From Solirubrobacterales bacterium (GTDB lineage: Bacteria > Actinomycetota > Thermoleophilia > Solirubrobacterales > 70-9), in NCBI GenBank assembly GCA_025450585.1, contig JANWHD010000038.1, forward strand, positions 1 to 58,435: DNA of 58,435 nucleotides. The letters are read 5' to 3'. This document shows positions 52,403 to 58,435 of this stretch, piece by piece. The position numbers and the translations under genes were made by a program. Every line of letters starts with the position of its first letter. Position 1 is the stretch's first letter. Below the pieces are notes generated by a model. The model was not told the DNA's origin and ran no database searches. It saw only the letters and a program-made list of their open reading frames with translations.

Positions 52403-52413
52403 CAGGCTCACAG

Positions 52414-52815
52414 TCAGTCCGGCGACATCCCCGACGTCGCGCCCTCGCTCGTCCAGACACGGACAATGTCGCGCATCGAGAGGACGCCGACTAGGTCACT
52501 GCCTTCGTAGACGACCAGGTGGCGGATCCCGCGGCGCGACATCTCCGCTGCGGCGTGCTCGAGGCTCCAGTCCGGCGAGGCGGCGATCACGGTGTCGCTC
52601 ATGTGGTCGGCGACGCGCTCGGAGTCGGGGTCCTCACCGCCGCCCAGGGAGAGCAGGATGTCGCGCTCGGTGAGGATGCACGGGACCGGGGTCTCGTCGT
52701 CGGCCACCAGCGCGGCACCGACACCCTTCTCGGCCATCATCTTCGCCGCGTCGCGCAGAGTGTGCGAGGGCCCAACCGTCAGGACCACCTCCGACATGCC
52801 TTCTCGTACCTGCAT
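52414..52815 (-). CDS. two-CBS-domain protein
   Basis: About 133 residues from ATG 52815 with GGGGAGG upstream. Two CBS motifs: MSEVVLTVGPSHTLRDAAKMMAEKGVGAALVAD with CILTERDILLSLGG, and MSDTVIAASPDWSLEHAAAEMSRRGIRHLVVYEG with LVGVLSMRDIVRVW. Stand-alone CBS pairs bind adenine nucleotides and regulate partners. Divergent from the cytochrome c gene. Confidence 0.9.
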   Translation of the reverse strand: MQVREGMSEVVLTVGPSHTLRDAAKMMAEKGVGAALVADDETPVPCILTERDILLSLGGGEDPDSERVADHMSDTVIAASPDWSLEHAAAEMSRRGIRHLVVYEGSDLVGVLSMRDIVRVWTSEGATSGMSPD

Positions 52816-52941
52816 CCGCTGCCTCCCCTCCGTGGGTTCGCGAACTAGTGAGGATCGTCTCAAGCGTACCCCACGCCCACGCCCACGCAAGGCGGCTTTC
52901 GCAGGGCGCAGACATATAGACTCCGGCGCGCTTCGCGCCGT

Positions 52942-53634
52942 ATGCCCAAGCTCACGACCGCCATCCGCCCCCTGCTCGCCCTCGCCGCCGTCGCGGCCGT
53001 CGCGCTGCCGGCTTCAGGCTGCGGCACCAGCGACGCCGACCCCGAAAGGGGCCGCGCCCTCTTCGTTCAGAAGTGCGGCGCCTGCCACACGATGGCGCAG
53101 GCCGGGACGAGCGGCACGCAGGGGCCCGACCTCGACGACGCCTTCGCCGCGGCTCGCGTCGCGGGTGAGAACGACTCGACAGTTGAAGGGGTCGTCGAAG
53201 CCCAGGTCGAGTTCCCCAGGCCGAGCAACGACAACCCGGCGGTCTCGATGCCCGCCGACCTGGTCAGCGGGCAGGACCTCCAAGACGTGGCCGCCTACGT
53301 CGCGCTCTACGCCGGCGTTCCCGGCGCCGCACCGCCCAAGGTCCCGGGCGGGGCCGGTGCTCAGGTGTTCGCCAACAACGGCTGCGGGGGCTGTCACACG
53401 CTGGCTGCGGCCGGTTCCGGCGGCGTTACCGGACCGGACCTCGACGAAGTCCTGCCCGGCCAGAGCGCGGCGATGATCGACGAGTCGATCGTCGATCCCG
53501 GCAAGGTCATCGCCAAGGGCTACCCCAACGTGATGCCGGACAACTTCAGCACGCTGATCAGCCCGAAGGAACTGGAAGAGCTGGTCGAGTACCTGATCGC
53601 CTCAACCGCCAAGGGCGGCGGCAAAGGCGGCTGA
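52942..53634 (+). CDS. dihaem c-type cytochrome lipoprotein
   Basis: 230 residues. Lipoprotein signal ending LPASGCGTSD, then two mono-haem domains: FVQKCGACHTM (first CxxCH) with a distal Met in VSMPADLVSGQ, and FANNGCGGCHTLAAAG (second CxxCH) with Met in NVMPDNFSTLIS. Membrane-tethered donor of electrons to the oxidase is the likely role. It sits between CBS and CtaA genes. Confidence 0.92.
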   Translation: MPKLTTAIRPLLALAAVAAVALPASGCGTSDADPERGRALFVQKCGACHTMAQAGTSGTQGPDLDDAFAAARVAGENDSTVEGVVEAQVEFPRPSNDNPAVSMPADLVSGQDLQDVAAYVALYAGVPGAAPPKVPGGAGAQVFANNGCGGCHTLAAAGSGGVTGPDLDEVLPGQSAAMIDESIVDPGKVIAKGYPNVMPDNFSTLISPKELEELVEYLIASTAKGGGKGG

Positions 53635-53688
53635 ACGCCTCCAGCGGCCTCGAGGCGGCCGCTGGCATCATCTCCTGAGGCCTCTCCC

Positions 53689-54657
53689 ATGCGCGACCGC
53701 CTCCGCATCTCCCCGCAGCTCTACGCGACCGTGGCGCTGGTCGCCCTCGCCGCGCTCTCGCTGATCGTGCTGACCGGCGCCGCCGTGCGCCTGACCGGCT
53801 CGGGACTCGGCTGCCCGGACTGGCCCAAATGCTACGGCGGGACCGTGCCGCCGCTCGACACGCACGCGGTGATCGAGTACGGCAACCGGCTGCTCACCGG
53901 CTTCGTCGGCCTCGCCGTTATCGCCGCCAGCGTCCTCGCCTGGTTCCGCCACCCGTTCCGCGGCCACCTCGCCTTCTTCGGCGCCCTGCTTCCACTGGGT
54001 GTGATCGGCCAGGCGATCCTCGGCGCGCTGGTGGTCAAGTACCACCTCGCTCCCGGCCTGGTGATGAGCCACTTCATCCTCTCGATGCTGCTGCTCGACG
54101 CCTCCTTCGCCCTCGCCTGGTGCGCTCGCTACGAACCGCGAGAGCGACGGCGCTCCGGCGACCGCCTCGGCGTCTGGGCGGTGCGGGGCCTGATCCCGCT
54201 CGGCCAGCTGACGATCCTCGCCGGCACGATCGCCACGGCCTCCGGGCCCCACGCGGGCGCTCACGAGGGCCAGCTCGTCCACCGCTTCGATTTCGAGGGC
54301 ACGGGGACGCTGGAGTGGGTCGTCCAGCGCCACTCGGCCATCGCCGCCGTCTTCGGCCTCGCCACGATTGCCGTCTGGCTACTCCTGCGTCGTCCAGGGG
54401 GCGAGAGAAGGGCCACCAGGCCCCTGGCGGCGGTTCTCGGCCTGCTCGCTCTCCAGGGGGGCGTAGGAGGCCTGCAGTGGGCCCTGGAGCTGCCCCCGGG
54501 CATCGTCTGGCTACACGTGGCCCTCGCCACCGCCACCTGGCTGGCGATGCTGTGGGCCGTCGCGACCGCGGGGCGCCTGGAGCCGCGATCCGAGCTCACG
54601 GCCCAGGCCGGGGCCGAAACGCCCGAGGCAACGATTCCGGCACTGACCAAGAGTTGA
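53689..54657 (+). CDS. ctaA: haem A synthase
   Basis: 322 residues, about eight helices. Extracellular Cys pair in GLGCPDWPKCYGG, VIEYGNRLLTGFVGL with conserved Glu and His-bearing helices (VMSHFILSMLL, VQRHSAIAAV, VWLHVALAT). Converts haem O to haem a. With ctaB it supplies the canonical oxidase encoded at 55.8-58.4 kb. Confidence 0.93.
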   Translation: MRDRLRISPQLYATVALVALAALSLIVLTGAAVRLTGSGLGCPDWPKCYGGTVPPLDTHAVIEYGNRLLTGFVGLAVIAASVLAWFRHPFRGHLAFFGALLPLGVIGQAILGALVVKYHLAPGLVMSHFILSMLLLDASFALAWCARYEPRERRRSGDRLGVWAVRGLIPLGQLTILAGTIATASGPHAGAHEGQLVHRFDFEGTGTLEWVVQRHSAIAAVFGLATIAVWLLLRRPGGERRATRPLAAVLGLLALQGGVGGLQWALELPPGIVWLHVALATATWLAMLWAVATAGRLEPRSELTAQAGAETPEATIPALTKS

Positions 54658-54666
54658 CTGAGCCAT

Positions 54667-54936
54667 TCAGAGCTGGGTGGCGATCAGGCCCAGCATCGCC
54701 GCGAACATCGAAGCGCTCAACATGATCATCACCCGCTGCAGCGCGTCGAAGCGCTGGTTCATTTCGGCGAAGCCTTCGTCCATGCGTCGGTTGACTTCGA
54801 CGAACCGCTGGTCGACCTGGGCAAACCGCTGGTCGACCTGAATGAATCGCTGGTCCATCCGCCGTCCTAGATCGTCGACCTGGCCCTTCAGGTCGTCCAT
54901 GCGCCCGTCCGTCCAACTCGAAGTCATCGTCTCCAT
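54667..54936 (-). CDS. repetitive coiled-coil protein with C-terminal anchor
   Basis: 89 residues. Seven-residue repeats of the form RFxQVDQ (MDQRFIQVDQRFAQVDQRFVEVNRRMDEGF) form a coiled coil, ending in a hydrophobic tail VMIMLSASMFAAMLGLIATQL. A tail-anchored oligomer is likely. It converges on ctaA with 9 bp between. Function unknown. Confidence 0.7.
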   Translation of the reverse strand: METMTSSWTDGRMDDLKGQVDDLGRRMDQRFIQVDQRFAQVDQRFVEVNRRMDEGFAEMNQRFDALQRVMIMLSASMFAAMLGLIATQL

Positions 54937-55003
54937 ATTGGCAGACTAGAAGACAAAACGTTTCTCCATGTTGCCCGGACATTGCGATCCAGCAACGAAA
55001 TCG

Positions 55004-55654
55004 TCACGAAGTTGCACGATCCGCCGCGAGGTCGACCACGACGTGGCTGATCGGCAGGTCGATCTGTTCGCGGGCGCGCTCGACGACCCCGTGCTCGAGC
55101 CAACGCGAGCGCTCGGGCGGGTGGGTCGAGATGACGATCTCGTCGGCCGGGAAGACCCGCAGCGCGTCCTCGATCGCAACGTTGGGGTCGGAATCGCCGA
55201 TCTCACCTCTTGCCTTCAGCCGCAGCTGCCCGATCGCGATCAGCGAGAGCTCCATCCGTTGCCGCGCCAGCTCGATCGCCCCGTCGACGTCCGAGGCCCA
55301 GTGCGAGGCGCGGGACCCGGTCAGCGCCGGGGTAACGATGAGGATCTCGCAATTCCGGCCACGGCAGCGACCGCGGATCTCCTCGAGCAGCGCCTCCCCC
55401 TCGACCGTCTCGTTGGCGACGACGAGCAAACGGTGCTTGCCGTCCCCACCCCGGGTGAGCGGCACCTCGGATGGCAGCCTTCCGCGCGAGCTGCGATAGG
55501 CAAGGCCGATGCAGACGCCGATCATGACCCCCGCCCAGATCAGGCCGACGAGCGGCCTGGTCAAAGCGGCCAGGACGCCTACCGATATGGCGCCCACCAG
55601 GATCACGACGAGCCAGCGAAAGGCATCCGCCTCGGATCTCAGCGGATTGTGCAT
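55004..55654 (-). CDS. membrane-anchored Usp-like protein
   Basis: 216 residues. Two N-terminal helices (WLVVILVGAISVGVLAALT; LIWAGVMIGVCIGLAY) precede a universal-stress-like alpha/beta domain (RLLVVANETVEGEALLEEI, EILIVTPAL). The end, DALRVFPADEIVISTHPPERSRWLEHGVV, is strikingly similar to the C-terminal domain of the Usp-like gene at 56398. Possibly a sensor or regulator of the oxidase. Confidence 0.75.
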   Translation of the reverse strand: MHNPLRSEADAFRWLVVILVGAISVGVLAALTRPLVGLIWAGVMIGVCIGLAYRSSRGRLPSEVPLTRGGDGKHRLLVVANETVEGEALLEEIRGRCRGRNCEILIVTPALTGSRASHWASDVDGAIELARQRMELSLIAIGQLRLKARGEIGDSDPNVAIEDALRVFPADEIVISTHPPERSRWLEHGVVERAREQIDLPISHVVVDLAADRATS

Positions 55655-55708
55655 ATACCGATTTTTACCCTGAGGCGGCGAAAATCAAGCCTGGGTAGGA
55701 CGCAGGGA

Positions 55709-55765
55709 GCGTGGCGCTCTGCACGCGAGCGACCAAGGACGCCCCCCAGGCGCCGATTTGCAGCC
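55709..55765 (+). repeat. hairpin-plus-tail intergenic repeat, copy F3
   Basis: Stem GCGTG/CACGC (55709-55713 with 55722-55726), then tail GAGCGACCAAGGACGCC, a short insertion, and CGCCGATTTGCAG. The upstream GCAGGGAG is also present at F1. It lies between COX3 and the Usp-like gene. Confidence 0.45.
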
Positions 55766-55768
55766 GCC

Positions 55769-56392
55769 TCAGAGGACGTAAACCGTGAGGAAGACGATGA
55801 TCCACATCACGTCGACGAAGTGCCAGTAGATGCCGGGCACCTCGACGCCGAGATGGTCCTTCTCCTCGGTCCCGAAATGGCCGCGGAAGGCTCGGATCGT
55901 GGCGAAGCTGAGCAGCAGCAGGCCGACGAAGACGTGGGCGCCATGCAGGCCGGTAAGGCTGTAGAAGATCGAGCCGAAGCCGAGGTCGCGGGCGCTGAAG
56001 CCGAGGTGCACGTACTCGTTGACCTGGATGAAGAGGAAGGTTGCGCCGAGTAGCCAGGTGAGGACCAGGCCGAGTTTGAGCCCGGCGCGGTTTCCCCTGC
56101 GGATCGCCTCCAGCGCGTAGTGGATCGTGAAGCTCGAGGAGACCAGGATGCAGGTGTTGATCAGCGCCACGCTGACCGGCAGCTCATAGGGGTGCGGCGG
56201 CCAGGCCGGTGGGTCGACGACGACCCGAAGGAAGAAGTAGGAGGCGAAGAAGGCACCGAAGAGCATCACCTCGGAGACGATGAAGAGGAGGATCCCGAGC
56301 GTCTGACGATCGATCCGCGAGCTCTCGTTGGCCTCCGGCGGCCCGTGGTGCTCCTCGTGTGCGTGGCCCAGTGCGACCGTTGCGCTCTCCAT
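55769..56392 (-). CDS. ctaE: cytochrome c oxidase subunit III
   Basis: 207 residues, five helices. LGILLFIVSEVMLFGAFFASYFFLRV, FTIHYALEAIRRGNRAGLK, QVNEYVHLGFSARDLGFGSIFYSLTGLHGAHVFVGLLLL and WHFVDVMWIIVFLTVYVL carry the COX3 signatures, including the conserved Glu and the terminal WHFVD. It stabilises COX1 and proton uptake. Starts 5 bp after the Usp-like gene. Confidence 0.94.
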   Translation of the reverse strand: MESATVALGHAHEEHHGPPEANESSRIDRQTLGILLFIVSEVMLFGAFFASYFFLRVVVDPPAWPPHPYELPVSVALINTCILVSSSFTIHYALEAIRRGNRAGLKLGLVLTWLLGATFLFIQVNEYVHLGFSARDLGFGSIFYSLTGLHGAHVFVGLLLLSFATIRAFRGHFGTEEKDHLGVEVPGIYWHFVDVMWIIVFLTVYVL

Positions 56393-56397
56393 TGGAC

Positions 56398-57270
56398 TTA
56401 CTCCTCTCCCTCGGCGACAGCGGCGGCAACGGCAGCGGCCGGGCGGCCGACCTCGAGGTGCTCGACGGACTTGTCGGTGATCTCGCGCACCTTGCCGATC
56501 AGGTCGTCCTCGAGCCAGCGCGAGCTCTCACCGGCGAAGGTCGAGATCAGCACCTCGTCGATGCTGTAGTGCTCGATCGCGTTCTTTACGGCATGGAAGG
56601 GGTCGGGACTCATCGGCTGCCCGGTGGCGTCGACGTCCGCCCGGTAGAGCTCGGCCAGCGTCGAGGCGAGGTCGCGAACGATCTGCGGCTCGGTCACGTC
56701 ATCTGCCCGCGGGCAGATGATCGTGTAGCGGTGGGGGTGGCCGGCGGCGCGCTCCTTGAGCCGCCCGACCAGGTCCGGCGCCGCCACGGTCTGGGTCGCC
56801 ACGACGAGCGTGTGGCTCTTCTCCCAGCTGACCGAGTCGTCCGAGATCCGCACCGGGATGTGTGTGACCTCAACCTCGGGCTCGAAGCGGTCGGTCGCCC
56901 AGGCGACCAGGTCCTTGCGGGTGAAGCCGAAGCGCGTCTCCGCGGCGCAGGAGAGCAGCACCTCGCCGGGTTCGTGGGCGCGGATGGCGTCGTCGAGCGC
57001 CAGCGACGGCTCGGTGTCCATCACCTCGCCGACCGAGTCGACCCCGTACTCGGAGAGGATCGACATCGTCACCTCGACCCGGGCCCGCGCGGCGTCGCGC
57101 AGTTCGCCCGAATCGATCAGCTGGCCGATCGCGGGCTGGTTCTGAGGCGCGGCGACGGCCACGAACGGGACCCGGTCAGCCCTCTCGCTCACGGCCTTCA
57201 GCAGCTTGCGCCCGCCCGCAACCTCGTTGAGGAAGACGAGCAGGGGACGCGCCTCGGAGCCCTCGCTCAT
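56398..57270 (-). CDS. tandem Usp-like protein within the oxidase operon
   Basis: 290 residues from an ATG overlapping the COX1 stop (ATGA). Two related domains: RPLLVFLNEVAGGRKLLKAVSE and HTLVVATQTVAAPDLVGRLKE each start a Usp-type beta-alpha unit; NAIEHYSIDEVLISTFAGESSRWLEDD ends the second. No membrane helix. Placed between COX1 and COX3, so it is made in step with the enzyme. A nucleotide-sensing or assembly role is a guess. Confidence 0.78.
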   Translation of the reverse strand: MSEGSEARPLLVFLNEVAGGRKLLKAVSERADRVPFVAVAAPQNQPAIGQLIDSGELRDAARARVEVTMSILSEYGVDSVGEVMDTEPSLALDDAIRAHEPGEVLLSCAAETRFGFTRKDLVAWATDRFEPEVEVTHIPVRISDDSVSWEKSHTLVVATQTVAAPDLVGRLKERAAGHPHRYTIICPRADDVTEPQIVRDLASTLAELYRADVDATGQPMSPDPFHAVKNAIEHYSIDEVLISTFAGESSRWLEDDLIGKVREITDKSVEHLEVGRPAAAVAAAVAEGEE

Positions 57271-58435
57271 GAGCCCACCACCGTCGGCCGCGGCTCCGCC
57301 GGGGCCTCGACGCTCTCGCCGGCCATGATCGCGTGGCGCGCACCGGGTACGCCGTACTCGTACGGACCGCCGACCACGCGCGGGATCTCCGGGAAGTTGA
57401 AGATCGGCGGCGGCGAGGAGACCTGCCACTCGATCGAGTTGGCCCGCCACGGGTTGGCCTCGGCGCGCGGGCCGAAGCGCCAGCTGACGACCATGTTGTA
57501 GAGGAAGACGAGCTGGCAGGCGCCGAGCAGGAAGGCGCCGCAGCTGATCAGGATGTTCCACTCGCCGAACTGGGTCGCGTAGTCGGCGACGCGCCGCGGC
57601 ATCCCGTCCATCCCGACCCAGTGCATCGGGATGAAGGTGACCCAGGTGCCGACCAGCGTGCCCCAGAAATGGACCCGGCCGAGCCTCTCGTCGTACATCC
57701 GGCCCGTCATCTTCGGGAACCAGTGGTAGATGCCGGCGAAGATCGTGAAGACCGAGCCGCCGAAGAGGACGAAGTGGATGTGGGCGACGATGAAGTAAGT
57801 GTCGGAGACGTGGATGTCGATCGGCACCATGCCCAGCATCACGCCGCTGATGCCGCCGATCGTGAAGGTGACGATGAAGGCGAGCGCGAACAGCATCGCC
57901 GTCGAGTAGGTGTGGATCTTGCCGAAATAGAGCGTGCCCAGCCAGGAGAAGATCTTGATCCCGGTCGGCACCGCGATCAGCAGCGTGGTGATCATCATCG
58001 GCACCCGCAGCCAGCTGAACATGCCGGCGACGAACATGTGGTGGGCCCAGACCGAGTAGCTGAGCACGACGATCCCGATCAGCGCCAGCGCCATCAGGCG
58101 GTAGCCGAAGATCGGCTTGCGGGCGTGGGTCGAGATGACCTCGCTGATGATCCCGAAGCCGGGCAGCATCATGATGTAGACGGCTGGGTGCGAGTAGAAC
58201 CAGAAGATGTGCTGGTAGCTGACGACGTCGCCGCCGCCGGCGAACTCGAAGAACTGGGTGCCGAGGGCGCGGTCGAAGAGGACCATGAACTGGACGCCGG
58301 CGATGAACGGCGTCGCCGCAACGACCAGGAGCGAGGTCGAAAGGTTGGCCCAGACGAGGAGCGGCATTCGCCAGAACGTCATTCCCGGCGCACGCATGGT
58401 GATGATCGTCACACGGAAGTTCAGGGCGGGCGCCC
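57267..58435 (-). CDS. ctaD: cytochrome c oxidase subunit I, canonical, N-terminus outside window
   Basis: Last 389 or so residues of COX1; helices I to about V lie beyond the window edge. FYSHPAVYIMMLPGFGIIS (CuB His and cross-link Tyr), VWAHHMFVAGM (two CuB His), SDTYFIVAHIHFVLFGG (haem a3 and haem a His) and HWFPKMTGR are all intact. It is the functional counterpart of the COX1-like gene at 48984. The frame continues to the end of the sequence; GTG 58412 is internal. Confidence 0.95.
   Translation of the reverse strand, partial: APALNFRVTIITMRAPGMTFWRMPLLVWANLSTSLLVVAATPFIAGVQFMVLFDRALGTQFFEFAGGGDVVSYQHIFWFYSHPAVYIMMLPGFGIISEVISTHARKPIFGYRLMALALIGIVVLSYSVWAHHMFVAGMFSWLRVPMMITTLLIAVPTGIKIFSWLGTLYFGKIHTYSTAMLFALAFIVTFTIGGISGVMLGMVPIDIHVSDTYFIVAHIHFVLFGGSVFTIFAGIYHWFPKMTGRMYDERLGRVHFWGTLVGTWVTFIPMHWVGMDGMPRRVADYATQFGEWNILISCGAFLLGACQLVFLYNMVVSWRFGPRAEANPWRANSIEWQVSSPPPIFNFPEIPRVVGGPYEYGVPGARHAIMAGESVEAPAEPRPTVVGS

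Overview
The window is a high-GC, densely coded stretch of chromosome. I infer an actinomycete-type genome, most likely Thermoleophilia/Solirubrobacterales. Reasons: GTG and TTG starts are common, ATGA and GTGA gene overlaps are common, there is a LppX/LprAFG-like exported protein, an aa3-type oxidase cluster with CtaA, CtaB and CtaF-like proteins, and large GC-rich intergenic palindromes. The phylum-level guess is from gene content only.

Layout. 0.1-7.75 kb is ordinary chromosome: GMC oxidoreductase, DEAD-box helicase, EamA/NIPA-like transporter, M55 D-aminopeptidase, methyltransferase, LppX-like protein, VapBC-type pair. From about 7.83 to 28.95 kb lies a composite genomic island at a tRNA-Glu(CTC) gene on the minus strand (28876-28948). 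The 3' end of that tRNA recurs as fragments at 7826, 13438 and 14384, with a shorter vestige at 17046. The last three are each followed by about 100 bp of related sequence ending in paired GGGGACA-type motifs. This looks like successive insertions at one att site. The modules are: (i) a minus-strand operon of a PEP-synthase-type enzyme split into an ATP-grasp protein and a His-swivel protein, a stand-alone receiver-like protein, a K+-channel-like membrane protein and an NCS1 permease; (ii) a 0.9-kb module with HicBA and a DUF4177-like protein; (iii) a secreted CSLREA/beta-helix protein; (iv) a mobilizable element with sigma-like protein, XRE regulators, MobF relaxase/helicase, excisionase, a TIR-like/membrane-protein cassette (candidate phage defence) and a tyrosine integrase beside the tRNA.

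28.9-41.4 kb: tRNA-Leu(CAG), DUF1015 protein, cobalamin adenosyltransferase, OsmC, SDR and NUDIX genes, then a fatty-acid oxidation cluster (thiolase, class IV aminotransferase, acyl-CoA dehydrogenase, enoyl-CoA hydratase, 3-hydroxyacyl-CoA dehydrogenase) ending in an alkylsulfatase-like metallo-hydrolase. That set could release a fatty alcohol from an alkyl sulfate and feed beta-oxidation. A 49-nt hairpin recurs at two gene junctions here.

41-48 kb: UBP zinc-finger protein with an apparent ACG start, GGDEF/HD-GYP protein, GreA, a Phd/VapC pair, thioredoxin reductase, an LPG-synthase-type flippase-like protein and a PAP2 phosphatase. 48.3-58.4 kb: terminal-oxidase region. One operon encodes COX2-like and COX1-like proteins that have lost most metal ligands, plus CtaB and two small membrane proteins. 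CBS, dihaem cytochrome c and CtaA follow. On the opposite strand is a canonical COX1 (cut by the window edge), with a Usp-like protein and COX3 in the same operon.

The leads most worth following are the split dikinase/receiver/channel operon, the ligand-less oxidase pair, the tRNA-Glu att array, the TIR/membrane cassette and the covarying large palindromes. No CRISPR array, rRNA gene or transposase was seen.
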